Assembly (NCBI GenBank): GCA_035574275.1
Contig: DATLYY010000020.1
Span: 1-51,291 of the forward strand
Reading direction: 5' to 3'
From: Verrucomicrobiia bacterium
GTDB taxonomy: Bacteria; Zixibacteria; MSB-5A5; DSPP01
DNA length: 51,291 bases
This document shows, in pieces, positions 40,733-48,943 of this stretch. Numbering within the stretch: position 1 is the first letter of the stretch; each line of letters opens with the position of its first letter. The notes below the pieces were generated by a model. The model had not been told where the DNA came from. It saw only the letters and a program-made list of their open reading frames with translations, and made no database searches. The translations under genes and the position numbers were made by a program.

Positions 40733-42109
40733 GTGCATTACCCCTGGTGGTATGTTCCGTTCCTCAATGCGCCGATGCTCATCGCCATAATTGCCGTCCT
40801 GCACGTTTTGGTTTCCCACTACGCCGTCGGCGGCGGGCTTTTTCTGGCGGTGGAAACCAGCTTCGCCTACAAGACCAAAAACACCAACTATCTTTCCTAT
40901 CTGCGCCAGCATGCCTGGTTTTTCATTCTAATCACCGTGGTGTACGGCGCCATCACTGGCGTCGGCATCTGGTGGACCATCGGGCTGGCTTCTCCTCTGG
41001 CCACCGAAACGCTCATTCACGCTTTTGTTTTCGGCTGGGCGATGGAGTATGTTTTCTTCGTTCTGGAAGTTGTCTCGGCGTTCATTTTCTTCTACTACTG
41101 GGGGCGGCTGGATGCCAAAACGCACACTCAAGTCGGCTGGATCTACGCCGCTTCGGCTTGGATAAGCTTGGTCTTAATCACCGGCATCACCGCCTTTATG
41201 CTCCATCCCGGAAGCTGGCCGCAGGACAAGGACTTCTGGACCGGCTTTTTCAACCCGCAGTTTGTGCCGCAGGTTCTCTCCCGCACGGGCGGGTCGTTCC
41301 TCTTGGCCTCCCTCTATGTCTATCTGCACGCCGCTTTTAAAGTAAAGGACCCGGCGATGCGGGACCTGATTGCCGCCCGCTCCGCCCGCCCGGCCCTGTT
41401 GGGTTCAATCCTGATTGTCCTCGGCGGGATCGGCTGGTTTCTCTACCTGCCGGAATCGGCCCAGGCGGCCCTGGCGGCCGCCAGCACGCTCAACATCATG
41501 ATGGCGATAATTTTCGCCTTGACCATCGGGGTTTTTCTTTTGCTTTACTTCGGGCCGTACAAAAATCCGGGCTGGCTCACCCCCGGTTTTGCCATCGTGC
41601 TCTTCGTGATGGGGCTTGCCGCTTTTTCCACCGGCGAGTTCGTGCGCGAAGCGGTGCGCAAGCCGTTCATTGTCTATAACGTCGTCTTGGGAAATCAGGT
41701 TCTGGCCGAGGAAGTCCCGGCGTTGAAGGCCAACGGCTATCTCGAAAGCGGCAACTGGCTGCGCGCGCATGTGGCGGCCCGCTTTCCGCAAACACTCGAA
41801 GATGGAAAAATCAACGAGGCAAAATTACTTGAACTTCCCAAATCAAACCAAGTCGAACTGGGTGAAATGCTCTTCCAGTACGCCTGCAACAACTGCCACG
41901 CCGCCAAAAACGGCATGTCGGCGGCCTCCCACCTGATGCGGGGCTGGACGGTGGAGATGATTCGCACGGTCTCCCGCGAGCCGGAAAAAATGCACTTCTT
42001 TATGCCCCCCTGGGCCGGAACGCCGGAGGAATCGGAGCTTCTGACCCGATACCTGATCTCCATCGCCCCGGCCCATCCGGCCGGGATGTATTTCGGAGAG
42101 GAAAAGTGA
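40733..42109 (+). CDS. Cytochrome bd-like oxidase subunit I with C-terminal cytochrome c
   Basis: 458-aa CydA-superfamily protein, N-terminal part with about nine helices; 'SHYAVGGGLFLAVE' and 'IHAFVFGWAMEYVFFVLEVVSAF' hold candidate b-heme His/Glu ligands. The quinol-loop motif GRQPW of true bd enzymes is replaced by VRKPF ('TGEFVREAVRKPFIVYN'). The C-terminus (about 375-450) is a monoheme cytochrome c with CNNCH and Met in FFMPPWAG. This fits the heme-c-bearing branch of the bd superfamily (OR-C type), predicted to take electrons from cytochrome c, not quinol. GTG start behind GGAGGGAGAAG. Confidence 0.87.
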   Translation: MHYPWWYVPFLNAPMLIAIIAVLHVLVSHYAVGGGLFLAVETSFAYKTKNTNYLSYLRQHAWFFILITVVYGAITGVGIWWTIGLASPLATETLIHAFVFGWAMEYVFFVLEVVSAFIFFYYWGRLDAKTHTQVGWIYAASAWISLVLITGITAFMLHPGSWPQDKDFWTGFFNPQFVPQVLSRTGGSFLLASLYVYLHAAFKVKDPAMRDLIAARSARPALLGSILIVLGGIGWFLYLPESAQAALAAASTLNIMMAIIFALTIGVFLLLYFGPYKNPGWLTPGFAIVLFVMGLAAFSTGEFVREAVRKPFIVYNVVLGNQVLAEEVPALKANGYLESGNWLRAHVAARFPQTLEDGKINEAKLLELPKSNQVELGEMLFQYACNNCHAAKNGMSAASHLMRGWTVEMIRTVSREPEKMHFFMPPWAGTPEESELLTRYLISIAPAHPAGMYFGEEK

Positions 42110-43242
42110 ATCCCGCCGATCTAATCGGCCCCACGAGTTCCCTCGGTTCCCCCGCGCCGTACTGGTTTTTGGTTTTCTTCAAGGTGTTGGGATTCATTTT
42201 ACATATGATTCCAATGAGCCTGTGGTATGCCGGAATTTTGCTCGCCCTGTTGATGCGCTGGAAACGGGGGGAGAACGGCCGTATCTGGTCGGCCCGCTTG
42301 ATGAAGCAAATGCCCCTTTGGGTGGCCTTGGGGGTCAATTTCGGCATTGTTCCCTTATTGTTCACGCAGGTATCCTATTACCAGGTTTTTTATCCCGCCA
42401 CCATTTTGATGGCCTGGTTCTGGCTTTCCGTGATTCTTCTTTTGACTCTGGCCTATTACGGCGTCTACATCTACGCCTACGGCTTGAAGGAGGGACAAAC
42501 CCTCACCCCCTTCCGTCAGGCGTCGGGATGGATTTCCGCAATTTTCTTTATTGCCATCGGTTTTTTGTTTTCCAACGCCTTCAGCTTGATGACCAATCTG
42601 GGCGGCTGGCCCGAATTGGCGGAAAAGACCGGCGTTGCGGGGGCCGTTTTGGGAACGGCTTTGAACACGGCCGACGCCACCCTTTTGCCCCGCTGGCTCA
42701 TGATGTTCGGGCTCGCCCTGACCACCACCGGCGCCTACGCCTTCGTGGATGCGGGAGTTTTTGCCCGTAAAGAATCGGACGCTTATAGAATGTGGGCCGG
42801 TTCTTTCGCGCTGGTAATCTACACGATTGGCACCGTCTGGTTCGCCCTCTTCGGCTCTTGGTATGTTTTCGGCACCTGGCATCCGGAAATCAAAGCAACC
42901 ATGTTTGCAATTCCGCTCGGAATCTTGACCCTGCTTACCGCCATCGGCCCGGGGCTGGTCTGGGTTTGCCTGTGGCTGTTCCGCAAATCGGTAAGCAAAC
43001 GCGCGGCCCTGCTGGTTGCGCTCATGCAATTAGTTGTTTTGGCGCTGAATGCCGTAAGCCGTCAGTTGGTTCAGAATCTGGAATTGAAGCAATTTCTGGA
43101 CGTCACCGCCGAACCGGTCAAAATGCAGCTTTCGCCAATCGCGTTGTTCCTGCTTTTGTTCATCTTCGGCGTAGGGGTGGTGGTCTGGATGGTGCGAAAA
43201 ATCATCGCCGTGGAGGGAAAACCGGCGGCGGCCGGTTCGTAA
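42106..43242 (+). CDS. Cytochrome bd-like oxidase second subunit
   Basis: 378-aa polytopic protein (about nine helices) starting at a GTG within the previous stop (GTGA). Its 'NFGIVPLLFTQVSYYQVFYPATILMAWFW' resembles the CydA N-terminal region, so the partner is CydA-related (CydA') rather than a classic CydB. Together with the upstream gene it should form a two-subunit terminal oxidase. I see no heme c motif. Confidence 0.82.
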   Translation: MNPADLIGPTSSLGSPAPYWFLVFFKVLGFILHMIPMSLWYAGILLALLMRWKRGENGRIWSARLMKQMPLWVALGVNFGIVPLLFTQVSYYQVFYPATILMAWFWLSVILLLTLAYYGVYIYAYGLKEGQTLTPFRQASGWISAIFFIAIGFLFSNAFSLMTNLGGWPELAEKTGVAGAVLGTALNTADATLLPRWLMMFGLALTTTGAYAFVDAGVFARKESDAYRMWAGSFALVIYTIGTVWFALFGSWYVFGTWHPEIKATMFAIPLGILTLLTAIGPGLVWVCLWLFRKSVSKRAALLVALMQLVVLALNAVSRQLVQNLELKQFLDVTAEPVKMQLSPIALFLLLFIFGVGVVVWMVRKIIAVEGKPAAAGS

Positions 43243-43249
43243 TCTTTCA

Positions 43250-43699
43250 ATGGGAAAAAGGATTCTCCTCGCCATGCTCGCCGGCGTTTTTTTGGGGCTC
43301 TCCGCTTTCACCTTTCACTACGCCGAGGGGCTTTCCTACCTGTCCAACGACCCCCGTGCCTGTGTGAACTGCCACGTGATGCGGGACAACTACGACTCCT
43401 GGCAGAAGGGAAACCACCATGCCGCCGCCACCTGCAACGACTGCCACGTGCCGCATTCCCTCGTTCCCAAACTGGTCACCAAATTGCGAAACGGCTACAA
43501 CCATTCCAAGGGGTTTACCTTTATGGATTTCCCCGAGCCGATACGAATCAAACCGGCCAATGCCATGGTCTTGCAGCGCAACTGCATCAGCTGCCACGAA
43601 AAAACGGTGCAGGACATTGCCGAGCATGATGAAACCGAAGAACAAAGCGTTTTGTGCGTCCGCTGTCACACCACGGTGGGGCACGGGGGACGAAAGTAG
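43250..43699 (+). CDS. nrfH: Tetraheme cytochrome c NrfH (quinol oxidase for NrfA)
   Basis: 149-aa NapC/NrfH-family protein with one N-terminal helix and four CxxCH motifs (CVNCHVM, CNDCH, CISCH, CVRCH). The first has the Met two residues after the His (CHVM) typical of NrfH. It oxidises menaquinol and feeds NrfA. No strong ribosome site, but it lies 7 bp after the oxidase subunit and 8 bp before nrfA. Confidence 0.93.
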   Translation: MGKRILLAMLAGVFLGLSAFTFHYAEGLSYLSNDPRACVNCHVMRDNYDSWQKGNHHAAATCNDCHVPHSLVPKLVTKLRNGYNHSKGFTFMDFPEPIRIKPANAMVLQRNCISCHEKTVQDIAEHDETEEQSVLCVRCHTTVGHGGRK

Positions 43700-43707
43700 G
43701 AGGAAAA

Positions 43708-45027
43708 ATGAACGGGTCGAAATGGAGTTATATCGGCGTCACCGCGCTGGTGGCCTTGGCGACGATTGTGGTCGTCGGGCTTCTGATGAGCATCAACGAG
43801 CGCAAACGGGAGGCGGAAAAACATTTTTTTGAGCTGGCCGAACTTTCCGAAAGGGATGTCGACCCGGCGCTCTGGGGGAAGAATTTCCCCCGCCAGTACG
43901 ACGGCTACAAGCGCACCGTGGACACCGCCCGCACCCGCTACGGCGGCAGCGAGGCGTTTCAAAAGCTGGAGGCCGACCCGGGGTTAAGGCGCATTTTCGC
44001 CGGCTACCCCTTCGGCGTCGATTACCGCGAGGAGCGGGGGCATTTCTTTTCCCTTACCGACCAGGATTTGACCGAGCGGACCAAAAAATTCAAACAGCCC
44101 GGTGCCTGTCTGCAGTGCCACGCAGGGGGGATGGCGGAAGTGTACCGCCAAGCCGGAAACGGTGACTTGATGGCCGGGTTTGAGAAAATCTGCGCCATGC
44201 CTCTGGCTGAAGCCCGCAAATTGGTCAGCCATCCGGTGGCCTGCGTTGACTGCCACGACCCGAAAACGATGCAGCTTCGCGTTACCCGCCCGGGCTTTTT
44301 GAACGGCATCAAAGCGCTGAAGGCCAGTCAAGGGATAAAGGATTACGACCCGAACCGGGATGCCACCCGTCAGGAAATGCGCAGCTTTGTCTGCGGCCAG
44401 TGCCACGTTGAATACTATTTCAAAGGGGAGAAGAAGCTCGTGACCTATCCCTGGCAGAACGGCTTGCGCGTGGAGCAGATTGAGGCCTACTACGACGAGG
44501 TGGGCTGGAAGGACTGGCTGCATCCGGAAACCGGCGCGCAAGTGCTAAAAGCCCAGCATCCCGAATTCGAACTTTGGAACCAGGGGATTCATTCCCGAAG
44601 CGGCGTGGCCTGCGCCGATTGCCATATGCCGTACAAAAGGGAAGGGGCGGTAAAAATCAGCGACCACCATGTCAAAAGTCCGCTGTTAAATGTCTCCCGC
44701 GCCTGCCAGCAATGCCACAATTACCCGGAGAAGGAGATTTTGGACCGGGCCGAAACGATTCAAAAACGGACGCGGGACTTGATGACCCGGGCCGAGGCGG
44801 CGCTTTTGCAGATGATGGATGCCGTAAAAGCGGCCAAGGGGCGGGGCGTTCCCGATGCCCGCTTGCAGGAGGCCTTGGCTTTTCACCGCAAGGCCCAGTG
44901 GCGGCTCGATTTCATCAACGCCGAAAACTCGATGGGCTTCCACGCCCCGCAGGAAGCGGCGCGCATTCTGGCCGAAGCGATCGACTACGCCCGGCAGGGG
45001 GAGATTGCCGCCCGGCAGGTCAGGTAA
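43708..45027 (+). CDS. nrfA: Cytochrome c nitrite reductase NrfA, CxxCH variant
   Basis: 439-aa pentaheme ammonia-forming nitrite reductase. Motifs in order: CLQCH, CVDCH, CGQCH, CADCH and CQQCH. The catalytic residues fit the family: Arg after the second motif (MQLRVTRP), Tyr in CGQCHVEYYF and His in QGIHSRSGVACADCH. The active-site heme motif is CxxCH instead of the usual CxxCK, a known minority type. An N-terminal helix (about 8-28) may be an uncleaved anchor. ATG 43708 lies behind AGGAGG; a longer frame reaches into nrfH but is unlikely. Confidence 0.93.
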   Translation: MNGSKWSYIGVTALVALATIVVVGLLMSINERKREAEKHFFELAELSERDVDPALWGKNFPRQYDGYKRTVDTARTRYGGSEAFQKLEADPGLRRIFAGYPFGVDYREERGHFFSLTDQDLTERTKKFKQPGACLQCHAGGMAEVYRQAGNGDLMAGFEKICAMPLAEARKLVSHPVACVDCHDPKTMQLRVTRPGFLNGIKALKASQGIKDYDPNRDATRQEMRSFVCGQCHVEYYFKGEKKLVTYPWQNGLRVEQIEAYYDEVGWKDWLHPETGAQVLKAQHPEFELWNQGIHSRSGVACADCHMPYKREGAVKISDHHVKSPLLNVSRACQQCHNYPEKEILDRAETIQKRTRDLMTRAEAALLQMMDAVKAAKGRGVPDARLQEALAFHRKAQWRLDFINAENSMGFHAPQEAARILAEAIDYARQGEIAARQVR

Positions 45028-45038
45028 GGGGCCGGCCG

Positions 45039-45434
45039 ATGCTTCTCCGCGCATTTGCCATTTGGCTCATCCTCGTTCCGCTGGCCATTCTCAACGGAAC
45101 GGTGCGCAATTACCTCTTGGTGCCGCTCGTCGGGAACGGCGCCGCCCACATTATCAGCAGCGTCACTTTAAGCATTTTGATTTTTGCCGTGGCCTGGTTT
45201 TTTATCGGCTGGATTCATCCCGCTTCCGCGCAGCAGGCCTTGGGGCTTGGCTTTTTCTGGCTGGTGCTGACGGTCTTGTTCGAATTCGGCGCGGGGCACT
45301 ACCTCTTCAAAAACCCGTGGGAAAAACTCTTGGCGGACTACGACGTTTTCAAGGGGCGCGTCTGGATACTTGTGCTGCTTGCAACCCTGTTTGCTCCGTA
45401 TGCTGCTGCCCGCATGCGCGGATTTTCTCAATAG
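45039..45434 (+). CDS. Small four-helix membrane protein of the nrf operon
   Basis: 131-aa hydrophobic protein (MLLRAFAIWLILVPLAILNG...), with helices near residues 5-25, 38-58, 68-88 and 105-125 and a 'HYLFKNPWEKLLADYDVFKGRVW' loop. It starts 11 bp after nrfA and follows GGGGCCGG, a weak ribosome site. Unknown function; proteins of this size and shape accompany electron-transport operons. I do not recognise a named family. Confidence 0.72.
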   Translation: MLLRAFAIWLILVPLAILNGTVRNYLLVPLVGNGAAHIISSVTLSILIFAVAWFFIGWIHPASAQQALGLGFFWLVLTVLFEFGAGHYLFKNPWEKLLADYDVFKGRVWILVLLATLFAPYAAARMRGFSQ

Positions 45435-45493
45435 TCGTTTTTGTCCCCCTTGCCAGGGGGGATGGGGCCCGAAGGGCCGGGGGTGTTCCGTGG

Positions 45494-45513
45494 GGGCGAG
45501 GCATGCCTCGCCC
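45494..45513. repeat. 20-bp perfect palindrome, intergenic repeat family
   Basis: GGGCGAGGCA followed by its exact complement, set between convergent genes and flanked by TGG and TTAC. Similar (T)AGGGGCG...CGCCC palindromes occur at 47576 and 47641. A nearby hairpin CCCCC-TTGCCA-GGGGG lies just upstream. These may serve as two-way terminators or be a mobile repeat family. Confidence 0.65.
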
Positions 45514-45521
45514 TTACAATT

Positions 45522-47453
45522 TTAGGCCGCTTGCCCCTTGGTGAAATTCAACAGTCCGCCGGCCAAAAGTATCTGCTTCTGCCTTTCCGTAAAGCCGTGC
45601 TTTGCTTGGAAGTTCCGGTGCTTGGTGGCGTTGCGAACTTCAATCGTCTCCGCCGAACTGGACAAAAAGTTGGTCAGCCCGGCCACCTCCAGCTTGTCCC
45701 CCTGCTCCTGCCAGTCGTAATCCTTGGGGTCGGCAAATGTCAAAGGCACGATGCCGAAGTTTATCAGATTCGTCCAGTGAATCCGGGCGAAGCTTTTGGC
45801 CAAAACCAGCTTGATTCCCAGATACATTGGCGCCAGGGCGGCATGCTCGCGGGAGCTCCCCTGCCCGTAATTGTCCCCCCCGATAATCACCCCGCCCCCT
45901 TTTTGCTGGGCCCGCTCCACAAACTTTTCATCCACCCGGAAAAAGACGAACTTCGAAATCGCCGGGATGTTGGAGCGCAAGGGCAGAATCTTGGCCCCCG
46001 CCGGCATGATATGATCCGTGGTGATGTTGTCTCCCAATTTGATTAGCACTTCGCCCGTAATTGTCTCTTCCATCGCCCCGCGGGTCGGCAAGGGTTTGAT
46101 GTTCGGCCCGCGCAAAATCTCCACCCCCTCCGGCTTTCTCACCGGCGCCAAAATCATCCGGTCATCCACGACAAACGATTTGGGCGTGGGCGTGCGGAAT
46201 CCCTTCCCCAGCTTGCGCGGGTCGGTAATCACCCCTTTCAAGGCGCAGGCCACCGCCGTCTCCGGACTCGAAAGATACACCTGCGCATCCTTGGTGCCGG
46301 AGCGCCCTTCAAAATTCCGGTTGAAGCTGCGCACCGAAACCCCGCCGGAAGGGGGCGCCTGCCCCATCCCGATGCAGGGGCCGCAGGCCGATTCGAGTAT
46401 GCGCGCGCCGGCGGCAATCAAATCGGAAAGCGCCCCGGATTTGTCCACGTTGTAAAAAACCTGCTTGGAGCCGGGGGTGACGGTCATGTCCAGCCCGGGA
46501 TAAATCCTTTTCCCCTTCAAAATCTTGGCCGCCACGGACAAATCATGGAACGAGGAATTGGTGCAGGAGCCGATGCAGACCTGGTCCACCTTCGTTCCCT
46601 CCACTTCTTTTACGGGAACGACGTTATCCGGCGAATGCGGCCGGGCAATCAAGGGCTCCAGCTTGTTCAAGTCGATGACAATTTCATCGTCATATTCCGC
46701 GTCCTTGTCCGGCCCCAAGGGCTTGTATCCCTTCGGCCGCTTCTGCGCCTTCAGATACGCCAGCGTGTTTTCGTCCGAGGGAAATATGGAAGTCGTCGCC
46801 CCCAGCTCCGCCCCCATGTTGGTAATCGTCCCCCGCTCCGGCACGGTCAGAGATTTCACCCCCGGCCCCACGTATTCAAAAATCTTTCCCACGCCCCCCT
46901 TGACGGTCAGGCGGCGCAGCATTTCCAAAATAATATCCTTCGCGGTCACCCACGGGCGCAGTTTTCCCAAGAGCAAAACCCGCACAATCTTGGGCATCGT
47001 CATATAAAAAGGCCCCCCCGCCATCGCCACCGCCACGTCCAGCCCCCCCGCGCCGATGGCCAAAGAGCCGATGCCGCCGGAAGTCGGCGTGTGCGAATCG
47101 GAGCCGAGCAGAGTCGCCCCCGGCGCGCCGAACCGTTCCAGATGCACCTGGTGGCAAATCCCGTTCCCCGGTTTGGAAAAATAAATTCCGTAGCGCGCCG
47201 CCACGCTCTGCAAATAGCGGTGGTCGTCGGCGTTTTCAAACCCGGTCTGCAGCATGTTGTGGTCCACGTAGGAAACCGAAAGCCGCGTTTTCACCTTTGG
47301 AATTCCCATCGCCTCGAACTGCAGATAGGCCATCGTGCCGGTGGCGTCCTGGGTCAGGGTCTGGTCGATTTTTATGGCCACTTCCCGGCCGGGTTTCATT
47401 TCCCCTTCGACCAAATGCGCTTCGATAATCTTTTGCACCAAATTCCGCTTCAT
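45522..47453 (-). CDS. Aconitate hydratase
   Basis: 643-aa [4Fe-4S] aconitase-family protein. The cluster-binding cysteines lie in VCIGSCTNSS (first) and SACGPCIGMG (second and third). The GSDSHTPTSGG stretch and C-terminal swivel-domain motifs (DNITTDHIMPAG, GGDNYGQGSSREHAAL) are present. It interconverts citrate and isocitrate in the TCA cycle. Shorter than AcnA (about 890 aa) and AcnB; it fits the single-chain 'mitochondrial-like' short aconitases of uncultured bacteria, and homoaconitase cannot be excluded. The ATG (47451-47453) has AAAGGA upstream; a TTG 15 bp earlier is less likely. Confidence 0.92.
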   Translation of the reverse strand: MKRNLVQKIIEAHLVEGEMKPGREVAIKIDQTLTQDATGTMAYLQFEAMGIPKVKTRLSVSYVDHNMLQTGFENADDHRYLQSVAARYGIYFSKPGNGICHQVHLERFGAPGATLLGSDSHTPTSGGIGSLAIGAGGLDVAVAMAGGPFYMTMPKIVRVLLLGKLRPWVTAKDIILEMLRRLTVKGGVGKIFEYVGPGVKSLTVPERGTITNMGAELGATTSIFPSDENTLAYLKAQKRPKGYKPLGPDKDAEYDDEIVIDLNKLEPLIARPHSPDNVVPVKEVEGTKVDQVCIGSCTNSSFHDLSVAAKILKGKRIYPGLDMTVTPGSKQVFYNVDKSGALSDLIAAGARILESACGPCIGMGQAPPSGGVSVRSFNRNFEGRSGTKDAQVYLSSPETAVACALKGVITDPRKLGKGFRTPTPKSFVVDDRMILAPVRKPEGVEILRGPNIKPLPTRGAMEETITGEVLIKLGDNITTDHIMPAGAKILPLRSNIPAISKFVFFRVDEKFVERAQQKGGGVIIGGDNYGQGSSREHAALAPMYLGIKLVLAKSFARIHWTNLINFGIVPLTFADPKDYDWQEQGDKLEVAGLTNFLSSSAETIEVRNATKHRNFQAKHGFTERQKQILLAGGLLNFTKGQAA

Positions 47454-47509
47454 TTTATATCCTTTCAACGGGCCTCAAATATTCCATCTCTCCAGCCATA
47501 CCGTCTAAC

Positions 47510-47538
47510 ATCTTACATCGGAAGATTGTTTCTGTCAA
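47510..47538 (-). promoter_or_regulatory. Promoter of the aconitase gene
   Basis: On the minus strand TTGACA (47533-47538) and TAAGAT (47510-47515) are spaced by 17 bp. The start codon is about 57 bp downstream. Confidence 0.65.
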
Positions 47539-47575
47539 TTGAGGTTTGGCAGAGGGCGAAGAAGTGTATTTGCAG

Positions 47576-47703
47576 GGGCGCATTGCAATGCGCCCACCCC
47601 TTCCCGCATCGGGAAGGGACCAGTGGTTAGGTCGTCTTTTGTAGGGGCGACTCCCCGTGGTCGCCCTTGTTTGTTTTTGCAGGGACAGGCCCCGTGCCTG
47701 CCC
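47576..47703. repeat. Cluster of three palindromic intergenic repeats
   Basis: In the 362-bp gap between aconitase and the divergent gene lie three hairpin units: GGGCGCATTG with its complement (47576-47595, perfect), AGGGGCGA...GTCGCCC (47643-47666) and AGGGACAGGC...GCCTGCCC (47681-47703). The last is followed by GTTTTTT, giving it a terminator-like look although no plus-strand gene precedes it. All share the core AGGG(G)CG/CGCCC. The rest of the gap shows only the two promoters. Confidence 0.6.
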
Positions 47704-47775
47704 GTTTTTTCTGTCCCCTCCTTACGAAGGGGGGGATTAAGGGGAGGTTAAACACGCCGCATAACCGCAAAATTC

Positions 47776-47804
47776 TTGCAAATTCCTTTTGGGTGTGTTA
47801 AACT
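47776..47804 (+). promoter_or_regulatory. Promoter of the deoxyhypusine synthase-like gene, near-leaderless
   Basis: TTGCAA (47776-47781), 17-bp spacer and TAAACT (47799-47804). The predicted transcription start (about 47811) is only about five bases before the ATG at 47816, and no ribosome site is present. Confidence 0.55.
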
Positions 47805-47815
47805 ATACCACGAAA

Positions 47816-48835
47816 ATGAAACGCGTGTTGGAAAAAGAACCGCAAATTTCCCAAGTCAGCCAGTTCACCGCCGTCCGCGCCTTCATCGACCGGAATTTTC
47901 AGCATTTCAACGCCGCCGTCGTAAAAGACGCCTGCCGCTCCTACGAACAGCTTCTCGCGGGCGGCGGAAAAATGTTTTTGGCCATGGCCGGGGCGATGAG
48001 CACCGGCGAGCTCGGCATCACGCTGGCCGAAATGATTCGCAAAGGAAAAATCCACGCCATCTCCACCACCGGCGCCAACTTGGAAGAGGATATTTTCAAC
48101 TTGGTAGCGCACAATTCCTACGAACGGGTTCCCGGCTACCGCTACTTGACCAAGGATGACGAGGAAAAACTCTTGGATCGCCATTTAAACCGCGTCACCG
48201 ACACCTGCATCCCGGAAGAAGAGGCGATGCGCCGGATCGAACGGATCATCCTCGAATACTGGCGCAAGGCCGAAGCAAAAGGGGAGCGGTTTTTCCCCCA
48301 CGAATACATGTACAGGATGATAAAAGACGGCGCGCTGGAAAAACTGTACGAAATCGACCCGCGCGATTCCTGGATGGTCGCCGCCGCCGAAAAAAACCTC
48401 CCCATCTTCGTCGGCGGCTGGGAGGATTCCACGCTCGGCAACAAGTTCGTGGCGGATTTCAAAAAAGGGAACATCAAAAAAATCTCCGTCGTCAAATCCG
48501 GCCTCGAATACATGGATGTCTTAATCGACTGGTACGAGCAAACTTCGGCCAAAGCCCCCATCGGCTTTTTCCAAATCGGCGGCGGCATCGCCGGCGATTT
48601 TCCCATCTGCGTGGTGCCCCTCTTGGAGCAGGATTTGTTCCGCGAAAACGTCAAAAAATGGGCCTACTTCTGCCAGATTTCCGACAGCACCACCTCCTAC
48701 GGCTCCTACTCCGGCGCCACCCCCAACGAAAAAATCACCTGGGGAAAGATTGCCAAGGAGACCCCCAGCTTCATCATCGAATCAGACGCCACCATCGTCG
48801 CCCCCTTGATGTTCGCCTACCTTTTAAGCGAATAG
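47816..48835 (+). CDS. Deoxyhypusine synthase-like protein
   Basis: 339-aa NAD-dependent enzyme of the deoxyhypusine synthase fold. NAD-binding 'MFLAMAGAMSTGELG' and 'HAISTTGANLEED' motifs are clear, and the catalytic-lysine stretch is present as ITWGKI (family SWGKI). The eukaryotic enzyme modifies eIF5A with spermidine, but bacteria have no eIF5A; bacterial homologues are thought to act on polyamines (homospermidine-synthase-like) and their substrate is uncertain. I chose the ATG at 47816; the TTG at 47789 lies before the promoter's -10 box and cannot be used. Confidence 0.87.
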   Translation: MKRVLEKEPQISQVSQFTAVRAFIDRNFQHFNAAVVKDACRSYEQLLAGGGKMFLAMAGAMSTGELGITLAEMIRKGKIHAISTTGANLEEDIFNLVAHNSYERVPGYRYLTKDDEEKLLDRHLNRVTDTCIPEEEAMRRIERIILEYWRKAEAKGERFFPHEYMYRMIKDGALEKLYEIDPRDSWMVAAAEKNLPIFVGGWEDSTLGNKFVADFKKGNIKKISVVKSGLEYMDVLIDWYEQTSAKAPIGFFQIGGGIAGDFPICVVPLLEQDLFRENVKKWAYFCQISDSTTSYGSYSGATPNEKITWGKIAKETPSFIIESDATIVAPLMFAYLLSE

Positions 48836-48878
48836 CGTCAGAACCCGACCTCATTCTTCTTTTGTCCCCACTACCGCC

Positions 48879-48903
48879 CCGGCAAAGACGTGCCGGAGTT
48901 TTT
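48879..48903 (+). terminator. Intrinsic terminator after the deoxyhypusine synthase-like gene
   Basis: CCGGCA (48879-48884), 6-nt loop, TGCCGG (48891-48896), then AGTTTTT. A short but well-formed stem. Confidence 0.7.
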
Positions 48904-48943
48904 AGTTAAAGCAAAAAGGTGACTCTGTCACGCAAGTATTCAA

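Noticed and set aside
45441-47630. Plus-strand open frames through the aconitase region
   Set aside because: Complement of aconitase codons, low-complexity products without motifs.
47681-47709. Hairpin plus T-run as a terminator
   Set aside because: No plus-strand gene lies upstream (aconitase runs away on the minus strand), so it is listed with the repeat cluster instead.
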